Shown in pieces: positions 13,982-26,127 of a DNA stretch of 64,000 nucleotides. Source of the DNA: Ciborinia camelliae (taxonomy: Eukaryota > Ascomycota > Leotiomycetes > Helotiales > Sclerotiniaceae); contig JANPYM010000001.1 of assembly GCA_025890175.1 (NCBI GenBank), positions 89,187 through 153,186 of the forward strand, in the 5' to 3' direction. The number at the start of each line of letters is the position of its first letter. Position 1 is the first letter of the stretch. The notes beneath the pieces were generated by a model. The model had not been told where the DNA came from. It was given only the letters and a program-made list of their open reading frames with translations, and made no database searches. The position numbers were made by a program, and so were the translations under genes.

Positions 13982-14440
13982 TATTGCTAACGATGTAATA
14001 TTTTAAAAATTATAGTTATACTTTTATTATACTAATATACTAAAATTAATATAAAACCTTCAAATTTTTTATAAAATATACAAAATTAAAATCAAATTAT
14101 AGAATACAATTAAAACTTTTAATTAATATATTTTTTATTAAATTTAAATAAAAGATTAACAATCTATACTAATTATAAAATTTTAAAATTTTATATCATT
14201 AATGTTATAATATTTTAAAAAAATATTTTAGAAGTTTAAAATATTACATCGCCAACACCATAATATTTTGAAAATTTTATTATACTAATATATTAAAATC
14301 AATATAAAACCTTCAAATTTTTTATAAAATATATAAAATTAATATTAAAGTATAAAATACGATTAAAACTTTCAATTAATATATTTTTTATTAAATTTAA
14401 ATAAAACATTAACAATCTGTATTAATTATAAAACTTTAAA
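13982..14440. repeat. Direct repeat of ~200 bp inside the element
   Basis: Copy one is 13982-14195 and copy two 14246-14440. Shared blocks include AAAACCTTCAAATTTTTTAT and TTTTTTATTAAATTTAAATA; most differences are C/T or A/G. Confidence 0.65.
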
Positions 14441-14484
14441 AAAAAAAATAATATTAAAGTTTTTTAACATATACATTATAAGCA

Positions 14485-14840
14485 TATATACTTATATAAA
14501 TTCATACACTTATATAAACATATTATTTATATAAATTCGTATACTTATATAAACATATATTATACAATTTTATAATTTATATAATTATTTTAATTTAATA
14601 TTAAATATAAACGTTAACTTCAATTATAATATAAATTATATTAATCAAAAACTTTTAAAAAACTTTATCAATTAATATAAAATTTATATATTAAATATAT
14701 TCTAATGTAAAACTATATTAAACTAAATATAAAATATAAATTATACAAAGATTTCCAACTTGCATTTTGATCCTAAAGAAAATGTTTCAAACATAGTTCG
14801 GAAGACCCTAATTAGGGTCGATTCGGGTGCGAGATGGGTG
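14485..14840. repeat. Right long terminal inverted repeat (~345 bp)
   Basis: Reverse complement of the left arm, ending GGTCGATTCGGGTGCGAGAT then GGGTG at 14840. Confidence 0.7.
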
Positions 14841-14848
14841 TATTTTTA

Positions 14849-17800
14849 ATGTTATCAAAAGAATCTCTCCGAAACTTAATCTAATCTAATCCAATCCATG
14901 GTTGGTTCTGCTTTTGACGCTTTTTGGGATTGCATGCTTTGAAGTTTGGACGGTGGACCAGATAATGTAGAGAGGAATAGGGAAAGCAATAAAATAAACC
15001 TCGCAGTGATTATAATTGGTAAATAAGGTTATTGGTATCGAGGTCTTTATAAACAAAATGATGAAATGGATAGATGGATAGATAGATGAGATGAAAAAAT
15101 TAGGTGAATGAATATGCAGCATATGATTGATGATGGTTGGTCGGTGGTTGGTTGATATGATCATGGCGCTTGTTTGATATGATATAATATCGGTATGTAG
15201 AAAGCTAGAGCGTAGCACATCTACCATATCCATCTAAATTCAACAAGCAAAACTTCAGATCTCCAAAGCAAAGATGACATATTACACAAACCGCAATCGC
15301 AATCGCGGCTCGCCATCGCCCTAGCGCCAAGATACCCGCTGATATTGTAGGTATAAAAAGTCAAACTCCTTTGTAACTTTAACCTTAACCTTATTGTCCA
15401 CATGTAATATGAATCATAATGATAGATATCCTTGAAGTTTCTTATCACCATTCTGGAAATTGTCCGCTGGATCTAGTGCCTACAATAATAGTATGTAGAA
15501 GGTAGGCTAGGTTAAACTTTTGCATGGGAAAGTCAAGTGAAAGTACATGTAGACGTAATGTGACCCACGCGACTATGGAGTAAATGCGAGGTACGAAATA
15601 TGTACGAAATACAGAGTTTCTGGGGTTGGTTGATCATCTCCAGATGAAATGTAATTTTATATGTACCAAGACTCCGATTCTGAATGCGCCGGCGGTGTGC
15701 GTGTCTGTGTGATGTAACCTGTAGGTAGGTACCTATGTAGGTACCTAGGTTACTCATACACGTGGTACGGTGAGTGATGGAAGGGAAGGGATGCAAAGGG
15801 ATTCGGGAAGGATGTGAATGTCTTGCATACATGCAGGAAATTGGGGTCAGCTGATCTGATCTGATCTGGGAGAATAGGTACTAGGTTTTTCTTGTTTTTA
15901 TTGTTGTGCCGGTACCGGTATGTACTTTCCTCAAGGTGTTTAAGCCTTAAATAGAGTAGTTTTTGAGTGTGAAATGAAGTTAAGTTCACCTGGTGGTTGG
16001 TGGTTGGTGGTTGGTGGTTGGTGGTTGGTGGTTGGTGGTTGGGGTTTGGGTTTGGGTTTGGGTTTTGGGATTTGAGGAAGGATGTGGAAGGTGAGGGCCC
16101 GAGGGGGATCAATGAGTAGAAGCATGAGATTCACGAGAAGGTAGAAAGAAGATATGGGATCTGCTTACTTAATCTTATCTACATATACATAGAAAGATAG
16201 GAAACGATTTCTCAATGCGTCAAACTCACCTCAATCTAACTTCAGAAACTAATTTTTCAGCTCCTCTCACAAAATAGGTAAGGTTCCATCAACCCATCCC
16301 GTCTTTCAAGTCAAAACATTTCCTCTATCCCACTCCTGGTTTTTGGTTCACTCATCTGTGCCGTTCCGTTCGTTCTGCACCTAAGCGAGACGCGAACCAG
16401 ATCCTCGGTACGGTAGGTGACTCAAAATCAAACGAATCACTTCCCACTTTCAATCCATGTTCACCACACGATCTATCCCGTTACCATCAAATATTTACAG
16501 AGGACTTGTGCCGCAAATATGTATATTACCTATTGCATATATTCCGCGTTATGTTATAATGATGCCACGAGTTTGTACGAGGTGAGGTGAGGTGATCGTG
16601 ATCTGGTGTCTGGAGCTGTGATGCATGCATGCAGATGCAGATTCCCGTAACATGGCTGGTATAGTGCATTGCATCACAATTATGCATCATGCAATTATGC
16701 GAATTGCATCCCATCCTTCCATGCCATCCATGTGCGCATCACCCTGTGGGCGTAGGCAAGGTACGTTTTTTTCTGCACACGTGGATAGCTTGCTAATTTT
16801 TGGGGCTTATGCTTAACCATGCAATCTGTAAGAGTCAAGACTTTCCTAGGTATGCACGGTAATTTACCAAGAATTTGTGATTATTGGTTTAATCGGGTCG
16901 GATTTGATGCCTTTTTTATCCAAAGGTCTCTGTACCTTCTAGCTTCCTCCCCGATATCGCTGGCTAGGCTCACTACTTGATTCGTTTGTTTGCAATCATG
17001 TGGATATATAGGTATGTGTTTGATGGTCTGTTTTGTGATGGTGATGGCGATGCCGGTGGATTGAAACGTTGCGTTGTTAGAGATAAAGAAGGAAACGCCG
17101 AGGCGTAGATTAATGGCGCTGAAAGTATTCAGCGTCGTATTGGCGTATCAACGTTGAATTTTTAAACTAGTATTGGTTATTTTTATATAAAAAATAAGGT
17201 TCTTCATTTCATTTCTATTTGTTGGATTTGGTTGGCGAGTTTTTGTTCCCACACGATATGGATCACCATGCAATGTATGTGCTATGGCTGGCTGGCTGGT
17301 GGGTTGTTGGCTTACTGGCGGCCTGCATATATGTATGTGAGCTGGACCGAAGTCTTCGGTCGGCATCTCCGAGGTATTCTTGCTTACTGAAATTTTTCAT
17401 GGTCGGTTGCTTATTGGTGACTGAGCCGATGGGACATGGTGGATTTTCGGTAAAGTTCCGGGAAGGATTGAGGTGATGATGTGGTATTTGATCATATGAT
17501 ATAGAACTTCTAAATTGAGATATATAATCCGTGTTTTAAGTTTCAAGTAGATGAGGTGGGTAGAGGTGTGTTGGTGGACTTTTCTTCAACACGGAGCTGA
17601 GGGGTAGTAGCGGTACTGTACAATAATAGTGCGAGGTTATGATTGTGTTTGGAATGGATTCTTGCGCATGGCTGTTTGAGATCGGTTGGGTATATGGCTA
17701 TAGTTATCTACAGTGGTAAATTCTGGAGGGGGGATTTGGAACATAGAGTGAATCATTCACTTACTTGCTCTGTAGTCTAGTGTCTACATGTCTATCTCTA

Positions 17801-18600
17801 TCTGTCTATATAAATAATATCTACAAAAGGGTTTAAAGATATTAGAAACCTCTAGAAATACGATGAACCAGATGACAAGTGGTTTTGATGTCTTTCTATT
17901 CTAATTCTGCTAGAGGGGGTGTGCAGCTTTTGGGTTCTCTTTATCGGAGAATTGAGATTGTTGCTGTCGTTGTCTGTTGCAATCATGTCACACCTCCTGT
18001 TTGCTGTCTTTCTTTTTCGTCAACTTACCCTCTTCTGCCATCACTCTCATTCTCACCATTATATTACGCAATTCTATCTCATTGCACCCAGCACTGTAAA
18101 GCTTCATGTAAATCATGTATCTAGTGGCGAGCGAGTAGACAGAGTCTAGGTAGGGGCAATGATCGTTCTTTCCTTATTCTTTCCAGTGACACTGGTCATT
18201 AATTGATAGATAGTTAACTCATGGGGAATTGGCGGTTTATATAGGCAGGGGTTGGGGAACTTGGGGAGGGGAAATTGGGAATTTGTGAAAAGGAGATGGG
18301 ATGCGGAGAGGCGGGGAGGCGGTTGATCAATCACCACCTGGACTAGATTAATAAGTGGTGAATATCTTCAAACTTTAGGTATCGCATACATTGGGAGAAT
18401 ATATAACGAACATCTTACTTAAGCTATGGACTACATATATGCAAACAAAAAACAGAACAGAAATCCCTAGGGAATTCGATCATAATGCTGAATCTTTCTA
18501 TTTCCAGCCTGTTCTGTTATGGTGGGCATAGTGGGCATGGAGTTATACAATATACCCGTCTGATTGTGATATTCTTTTGTTATCGTTTATACAATCAGAA
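14849..18600. other. Intergenic, no gene seen
   Basis: No frame with protein-like composition. Notable are a GTGGTTG array near 15990-16040 followed by telomere-like GGGTTT repeats at 16041-16070, TAGGTACC palindromes at 15722-15750, a CTGATCT run near 15850, and several short ORFs (62-120 codons) that are repeat-encoded or too short to support. Confidence 0.5.
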
Positions 18601-18800
18601 ACAAACAAACCTCACCTAAAAATTTCTTTTTTTAAAAAAATCGATTTTTTTTAATACAAAATATAAAGATTTCTAAACTAATTCTAATAATATAAAAATA
18701 TTTTTAAAATTTCATTTAAAATAACTTCAAAAATCCAAAAAACAAAATCCTAAAATTTGAACTATTATCACATAATCATCCGATTTATAAACTATATTAA

Positions 18801-18914
18801 ACGAGCTTTGCCTCCGGCCCCTCGGTGCCGGGAAAAACGATTCGCCTCGCTGCGCTCGTCGAATCATTTTTCAGGGCACCTTAGGACCTACTGCGCAGCT
18901 CGTCTGCCGGAGGC
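18801..18914. repeat. GC-rich multi-stem hairpin in AT-rich DNA
   Basis: A ~114-bp GC-rich insert. Stems visible: 810-818 with 906-914 (GCCTCCGGC/GCCGGAGGC), 824-829 with 875-880 (GGTGCC/GGCACC), and 832-844 with 860-872 (13 bp, one C-A mismatch), all +18,000. ACGAGCT at 18801-18807 is also complementary to AGCTCGT at 18897-18903, which crosses the outer stem, so a pseudoknot or an alternative fold is possible. Confidence 0.6.
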
Positions 18915-18971
18915 TATCAGATACCTAATCTGGTAATATTGAAGCTATTCGCAAAATTCGCAAAATTCGCA

Positions 18972-19220
18972 AAATAATTAATAAAATAATTAATAAAATA
19001 ATTAATAAAATAATTAATAAAATAATTAATAAAATAATTAATAAAATAATTAATAAAATAATTAATAAAATAATTAATAAAATAATTAATAAAATAATTA
19101 ATAAAATAATTAATAAAATAATTAATAAAATAATTAATAAAATAATTAATAAAATAATTAATAAAATAATTAATAAAATAATTAATAAAATAATTAATAA
19201 AATAATTAATAAAATAATTA
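18972..19220. repeat. 12-bp tandem array (AAAATAATTAAT)n
   Basis: About 20 almost perfect copies of a 12-bp A/T unit, directly following three copies of CGCAAAATT. Confidence 0.85.
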
Positions 19221-19795
19221 TTAATAATAATTATTAATAATTAATTTTATTATATTTAAAATTTAATTAATTATTAATTATTATTTCTAAAATTTTAATA
19301 ATTTATTTATTTTCTTTAATTTTTTTAATTCTTTTTTTTAATTTTTTGAATCTTTTCAATTTTCTTTTAATTTTTTTTAATTTTTTTAATTTATTTATTT
19401 CTTTATATTTTTATTTTTTATTTTTATTTCTTTTAATTTTCTTTTAATTATTAATTAATATCTTCAACATTTATATATTTATATTTATTTTCAATTTTTT
19501 TATTAATTTATTTATTTATTTTTTAATTTTACTTTTTTATTTTTTTTCAATTTTATTTTTTATTTTTTTTCAATTTTATTTTTATTTTTTTTATTCTTTT
19601 TTTCTTTTTCTTTTATATTTTTTTCATTTTTTCATTTTTATTATTTTTTATTATTCTTTTTATTAATTTTTTTTACTAATTTATTTTATTAATTTTTTTA
19701 TTAATCCTTTTAATAATCTTTTTATAAATTTCTTTATTAATTATTTTATTAATTATTTTATTAATTCCTTTTTTAAATTTTATATTAATCTTTTT

Positions 19796-19905
19796 TCTTA
19801 ATTCTTTTTATTAATTCTTTTTATTAATTCTTTTTATTAATTCTTTTTATTAATTCTTTTTATTAATTCTTTTTATTAATTCTTTTTATTAATTCTTTTT
19901 ATTTA
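19796..19905. repeat. 13-bp tandem array (TTAATTCTTTTTA)n
   Basis: About eight consecutive copies of a 13-bp unit inside longer degenerate TTAATT/CTTTTT DNA. Confidence 0.75.
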
Positions 19906-20833
19906 TCTTTTTTATTAATATTTTTATTTTAATTTTTCAATAAAATTTATTATTCTTTATTATTTCTTTTATTATTAATTATTATTTTTAAAATTTATAT
20001 AATCTTTTTTTTTTTAATTATCTTTTTTAATTACTTTTTTTAATTATTCTTTTAATTAATTTTTTTAATTATTTCTTTTAATTTCTTTTTTTAATTATTT
20101 TATTTATTTATTCTTTTTAAATATTTTTTTTAATTATTCTTTTTAATTATTCTTTTTAATTCTTTTTTTTAATTATATTTTTCAATATTTTTATTCTCCA
20201 CTTTTTTTATTAATTTTTCGAATTCTTTTTTATTCTTTTTTTTTTTCACTTTTTTCTTTAATTCTTTTTTAATTCCTTTTTAATTCTTTTTTATTCTTTT
20301 TAATTTTTTAACTTCTTTTTTAATTTTTTAATTTCTTTAATTTTTTTTAATTATTAATTAATATTTTCGAAATTTATAAATTTATATCTATATTTAATCT
20401 TTTTTCCTTTTAATTTATTTAATTATCTTTTAATTTCTTTTTATTAATTTTTTTAATTATCTTTTAATTTCTTTTTATTAATTTTTTTATTATTCTTTTA
20501 TTAATTTCTTTATTCATTTTTTATTAATTATTCTTATTAATCTTTTTTAATTATTTTTTAATTATTTTTCTTTTCTTAATTATTTTATTAATATTTTAAT
20601 TTCGTTTTTTAATTATATTTATTATTCTTTTATTATTTTTAAAATTTATATAATCTTTTTTATTATAAATATATATCCTTTTTAATTCTTTTTTTTTAAT
20701 TTCATATTTTTTTAAATTCTTTATTTTTTTTAATTCTTTTTTTAATTTATTTCTTTTAATTTATTTCTTTTAATTCATTTTTTAAATTTTTTTAATTCAT
20801 TTTTTAATTTATTTTTTCTTTTTAATTCTTCAT

Positions 20834-21378
20834 TTATTTTATTTTATTTATTTTATTTATTTTATTTATTTTATTTATTTTATTTATTTTATTTATTTTA
20901 TTTATTTTATTTATTTTATTTATTTTATTTATTTTATTTATTTTATTTATTTTATTTATTTTATTTATTTTATTTATTTTATTTATTTTATTTATTTTAT
21001 TTATTTTATTTATTTTATTTATTTTATTTATTTTATTTATTTTATTTATTTTATTTATTTTATTTATTTTATTTATTTTATTTATTTTATTTATTTTATT
21101 TATTTTATTTATTTTATTTATTTTATTTATTTTATTTATTTTATTTATTTTATTTATTTTATTTATTTTATTTATTTTATTTATTTTATTTATTTTATTT
21201 ATTTTATTTATTTTATTTATTTTATTTATTTTATTTATTTTATTTATTTTATTTATTTTATTTATTTTATTTATTTTATTTATTTTATTTATTTTATTTA
21301 TTTTATTTATTTTATTTATTTTATTTATTTTATTTATTTTATTTATTTTATTTATTTTATTTATTTTATTTATTTTAT
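20834..21378. repeat. 9-bp tandem array (TTTTATTTA)n, array 1
   Basis: About 60 nearly perfect copies of a 9-bp unit, ending at the duplicated module that begins TTCGTAGGG. Confidence 0.85.
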
Positions 21379-21726
21379 ATATTCGTAGGGTTCGTAGGGT
21401 TTCGTAGGGTTCGTAGAATTCGTAGGATTTATAAGTTCGTAGATTCGTAGGTTCGTAGGTTTAAGCTCGTAGATTCGTAAACCCTAAAATCATTTATAGC
21501 TTCTGAACCACATATCCTCTAATTAATTTAATTAAACCATTGGATAGATTCGAAGATCGTGATCAATATTTTATATTTTAATTTCATTTTATCAATTGTT
21601 GAAAGAAGTGTATTAATTTCAAAGGATTTTCAAAAAGCTACACGTGATATTTCAGAATAGTGTTCCAACATCGTGCACGATCCACTACGTCATAAGAGTG
21701 TTTTATAATATAATATGTTAGATATA
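21379..21726. repeat. Duplicated ~350-bp module, copy 1
   Basis: Begins with degenerate TTCGTAGG repeats and continues into unique sequence ending GTTAGAT. It matches 22778-23124. The last ~100 bp, including the palindrome ATCGTGCACGAT and CGTCATAAGAGTG, is almost identical between copies, whereas the left part has diverged. Confidence 0.8.
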
Positions 21727-21727
21727 T

Positions 21728-21885
21728 TTCTTTTTTAATTCTTTATTTTTTTTAATTCTTTATTTTTTTTAATTCTTTATTTTTTTTAATTCTTTATTTT
21801 TTTTAATTCTTTATTTTTTTAATTCTTTATTTTTTTTAATTCTTTATTTTTTTTAATTCTTTATTTCTTTTAATTCTTTATTTTT
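21728..21885. repeat. ~18-bp tandem array (TAATTCTTTATTTTTTT)n
   Basis: About eight copies of an 18-19-bp unit with variable T-run length, lying between the two copies of the ~350-bp module. Confidence 0.7.
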
Positions 21886-22472
21886 TTATTTTTTATTTCT
21901 TTTATTTTTTTATTTTTTTATTTTTTATTTTTTTTATTTTTTTAATTCTTTTAATTTTTTAATTATATTTTTTAATTATTTTTTTTATTATTCTTTTTAA
22001 TCATTTTTTTTAATCTTTTTCAATATTTCTTTTTTTTTAATTAATATTTCGAATTATCCTTTATTCCTTTTTTTTATTTTTTTATTTTTCAATTTTTATT
22101 TTTTAATTCTTTTTTATTTTTTTATTCTTATTAACTTTTTAACTTTTTTTTAAATTTTTTTAATTATTAATTAATATTTTAAAAATTTATAAATTTATAT
22201 CTACATTTAATCTTTTTTCTTTTTAATTTATTTAATTATCTTTTAATTTTACTTTTTTATTTCTTTTAATTTCTTTTTTTTTAATTTATTTTATTAACCT
22301 TTTTATTAATTTTTTTTATTTACTTTTTTATTTTATTTTATTTTTTTTTATTAATATTTTAGTTTTGTTTTTTAATTATATTTATTATTTTTTTATTATT
22401 TTGAAAATTTATATAATCTTTTTTAATTCTTTTTTTTTAATTTTATATTTTTTTAATTTTTTTTTCTTTTTA

Positions 22473-22777
22473 ATATTTTATTTATTTTATTTATTTTATT
22501 TATTTTATTTATTTTATTTATTTTATTTATTTTATTTATTTTATTTATTTTATTTATTTTATTTATTTTATTTATTTTATTTATTTTATTTATTTTATTT
22601 ATTTTATTTATTTTATTTATTTTATTTATTTTATTTATTTTATTTATTTTATTTATTTTATTTATTTTATTTATTTTATTTATTTTATTTATTTTATTTA
22701 TTTTATTTATTTTATTTATTTTATTTATTTTATTTATTTTATTTATTTTATTTATTTTATTTATTTTATTTATTTTA
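22473..22777. repeat. 9-bp tandem array (TTTTATTTA)n, array 2
   Basis: About 34 copies of the same unit as 20834-21378, again directly before the ~350-bp module. Array plus module is therefore a composite duplicated block. Confidence 0.85.
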
Positions 22778-23124
22778 TATGTTCGTAGGGTTCGTAGGGT
22801 TAGTAGAATTCGTAGAATTTATAGGTTCGTAGGTTCGTAGGTTCGTAGGTTCGTAGGTTCGTAGGTTCGTAGGTTCGTAGGTCGTAAAATCACTTATAGC
22901 TTTTGAACCACATATCGTACAATTAATTTAATTAGATCGTCAGATAGGTTCGAAGATTCTTTTCAATATTTCATATTTCGATTCTATTTTATTCATTGTT
23001 GAAAGAAGTGTATTAATTTCAAAGGACTTTCAAAGAGCTACACGTGATTTTTCAGAATAGTGTTCCAACATCGTGCACGATCCACTGCGTCATAAGAGTG
23101 TTTTATAATATAATATGTTAGATC
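22778..23124. repeat. Duplicated ~350-bp module, copy 2
   Basis: Second copy of 21379-21726. Its TTCGTAGG minisatellite at about 22820-22883 is more regular (about eight units) than in copy 1. Both copies end at GTTAGAT. Confidence 0.8.
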
Positions 23125-25628
23125 AACAACACCACTTATATATAATCTAATTATATTATTATTCGATTCGTCTAACTTTTCTTTATCATTTTATACTATA
23201 TAAATCTTAAAAAATTGAAAACTCAATAATATCACATAATTTATTTATTTTTTGCCCCTTTTGGAAATTATCATTTTTTAGCCAATCACTTCGAACAACA
23301 ATATTTCATTATATATAATATAATATAAATTCAAACGATAATTTTAATCTCTCAACTATCATCACATAACATTTTCGAATTTCCTATATATTAAATATTA
23401 AATCAAATATATATCAAATTAAAAGTTTTATTATATATTTGAATTCCTCATATTAATTTATATATTTTGCATTAAAAAAAATTAAATTTAAAAACAAAAT
23501 AAATTTAAGTAAACTTTGCTTATCATCAACTATATCTCCCGCAATCTTGATTGTTACAATTAATTTCTATCGTACTTCTATCATTCATCATCCGAAAGAA
23601 AAAAGATAATTTTGATGGGGTCAGAGATTGGCACGGGTTTTCAAGACCTCTTACAAGATAATTGCTATCTTGGGAGCTCGGTGCTATCTTCTCCGGCCCT
23701 GAAATTTGAAAAGAAGCCATGGCACAATCTTTAAGAGTTGAACTGTAGAGTAAGAACGATGTTTATATAAGACCACTATTGAAGTTAGCAGTACCTGCTT
23801 GGGGTCAAGTGCGGGGTCTGATGTAGATCCTAGAGATTGAATTCTAATTGCAATGGATTCACTACTTGAGGGTAGTAAGCCGTGATTGGATCTCTATAGT
23901 TACATCAAAATTCAAGTTCCTATGGATGAATTCATGATTTGAGAAATTGAGATATTGTAGCGGGATGAATGAATGTGAGAGGTTCAAACGAAATATTCTT
24001 TTCTATGCATTATTTAAGGAGGCAGATATTAGATTATAGGATATCAATCAACTTTTAAAAGGCGGTTGCAACGACCAATGTCTGATTGTCAGTTACTTTT
24101 ACGATTAAGGTTTTTATCTTATACATCATGGATACTTCGGATAAGTATAACTTTTGAAGCTAAGCAAAAGGGTGATCTATAGTCTCTTCTTGATTAGTTT
24201 TTATCAAATACGGATTCATCTCATCCCCATTCTGTTTGTCGATTTGGGTTCTCATTATCGGGTGCCCTTTATTACTACCATTGTTGTATTATTGTCCATA
24301 CTATTTCCAGTAATACTGTAGGGATTATATGCTACAGGATATAGTTCACGCTAGTTCCATATCAGTAGCATGTACCTTACACTGTAAATGTATGACATTT
24401 ATGTGTTCTTACAACAAGTTTATTTAACTACCTGAGATTCAGAGGGATGCGGGGAAGAGATTCTGTGTTGATTCACTTGTAAATATCTATATTATTTTCT
24501 TGGGCTGAGGAGTAAAGTTCCATCCTCTGCTTTCCCATCTCCTCGTTTAAATCTCAATATCCCTTTCTCTACCTACCTATCTATTAAAACAACCAACTAC
24601 CTCTCAATCAACCATAAACCACCCCAAGGGTTTAGCAGACTGGCTCAAAGTACAGTAAAATAGACGTCTCCATCTACCCATGATTTCTTTCCAAATTTCT
24701 CCTGGATACACCAGAGTCATCGAGTTTTCCGTTTTATTGGGAGAGTGTGTGATTATGTGTTTGTTGAATATTTTATTCTCGTTTCATCGGAGATGGATGG
24801 ATATTAACTTTTACTTTTTTGTTGTTTCTTTGCCATTTTTTTATTGCTGTTGTCATTATGATTTCATAACATTCGCATTGAGTTATACCCTCCGAGTCTA
24901 ATCAACTATTCGCCTATAGACTTATTATACCATCCCAACTTAACCACTTCGTCATATCACTTCACATCCCATCCCATCACAATAATACTCCTACTCCTAC
25001 CCATAGTCTTAGAATTCAAACGCATCACCGGAATTTTCCAGAAAGCTTCAAGAGACCTGATATCTAGTGCAGGAGAGAATCAACCTTTCGTTGTTGTGCA
25101 TCATGAGAGTCATAAGAGTCGGGTTTATATGTTCTTTCATTGATTGAAAAGATTAAAGGGGCTAGTTTGTGGGGTAAACTAGGGCTAGTTGGAGAAGTTG
25201 GAGAAGTGAATTTGAGAATTTGAGAATTTTGGGGGAAGAGGGGAAGATTTGCGTTTCGGTATTGGATAGGGGAATTTAGTTTGGGATTGCAGGTGTAGAT
25301 AGTTTGAATCATGATATCTTTGAGGAGAAAAGTAAGTGGAAGGATGGGAGCGGGCGGAGTGGATGGTGAATAATCAGATTTGGTGTATTCTAGAATTCGA
25401 GTCCTGGATATATACTAGATAATTAAAGCACCCACGGACAGAGAACTCCCGAGGAAAAGAATTGTTTTGTGAGACCGTTTCAATACAGAATCGATCGATA
25501 GACATCCTTCCTACTTTCTGTTTATTTATGTTGGAATCACCATGGGCGATGGAGAACAAATGTACTATAGTATGCAGTGTATTTGGCTCGAAGCTCTAAA
25601 AACTCTATGCTACAGATCAACTATATAA

Positions 25629-25674
25629 GCCCGCTAGCGCGGGGGTGCCGCATGCGCAAGCGTGCCGTAGGCAC
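25629..25674. repeat. GC-rich double hairpin
   Basis: Stem one: CCCGC 25630-25634 with GCGGG 25639-25643, loop TAGC. Stem two is compound: GTGCC 25645-25649 with GGCAC 25670-25674, enclosing GCATGC-GCAA-GCGTGC at 25650-25665, a 6-bp stem with one G-T pair and a GCAA tetraloop. The right flank is AT-rich. Confidence 0.6.
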
Positions 25675-26127
25675 GTGATTTATCGAACAATTTAAAATAA
25701 TAATTATTAAATTATAAAATATTTAAAAAATAATATTTTAAAATAATTTATGTGTATTACATAAAATACGTGTTTCGGCTTTTTTCTATTATGGGTCACT
25801 ATAGTTCGTGAGGAGAAGATAGAGGGTGGTGAATAGTTTGATTCCATATTAGTATTGGCGGCTCTTTATCAACTGGATATCTATATATTTCGGCACATGG
25901 AGGTATGGAATCTGAATCGATAATGCTTGCATGGAGATACAAAACCACACAAAGAAGTTGCTTTGTCTCTATCGTTTGGTATTGGGCGTTACTTTAGGTT
26001 GGTTGGTGAAATTTATCGAGCGTGTATATTGTAGTAAAGAAAGCCGATATTTGATATGTAGTTGTCGGATCACCTCGGTGGTATCGTTGATATCAACGTA
26101 TATGAAAGTAGTATATTATTAAAGCAT

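Larger units (their letters stand above)
12645..14840. mobile_element. Decayed long-TIR element, 8-bp duplication
   Basis: A 2,196-bp AT-rich block with long terminal inverted repeats. The arms begin CACCCATCTCGCACCCGAATC and remain alignable for about 345 bp (12645-12990 against 14485-14840), differing mostly by transitions. Immediate flanks are TATTTTCA (12637-12644) and TATTTTTA (14841-14848), a 7/8 match whose mismatch is a C/T change. An 8-bp duplication fits hAT; long TIRs also recall Mutator-like elements, whose duplications are usually 9-11 bp. No coding frame survives. Inside, about 200 bp at 13982-14195 is repeated directly at 14246-14440. Confidence 0.75.
18640..23520. repeat. Extremely AT-rich satellite block
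   Basis: About 4.9 kb of nearly pure A/T with tandem arrays of several periods, two copies of a ~350-bp module and a GC-rich hairpin near the left edge. No coding content. The mixture of satellites and AT-biased DNA suggests heterochromatin such as an RIP-modified repeat cluster, or possibly centromere-like DNA. This cannot be decided from sequence alone. Confidence 0.7.

Noticed and set aside
16041..16070. Telomere
   Set aside because: The GGGTTT repeats are few and irregular and lie inside unique DNA; an interstitial microsatellite explains them.
15750..16134. Frames encoding NPNP and PTTNHQ repeats
   Set aside because: Translations of GGGTTT and GTGGTTG microsatellites.
22365..22832. 155-codon frame of Phe-Tyr-Leu repeats
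   Set aside because: Direct translation of the 9-bp TTTTATTTA satellite; no gene signals.
18972..23124. CRISPR array
   Set aside because: Repeats are contiguous satellites without unique spacers, in a eukaryotic genome.
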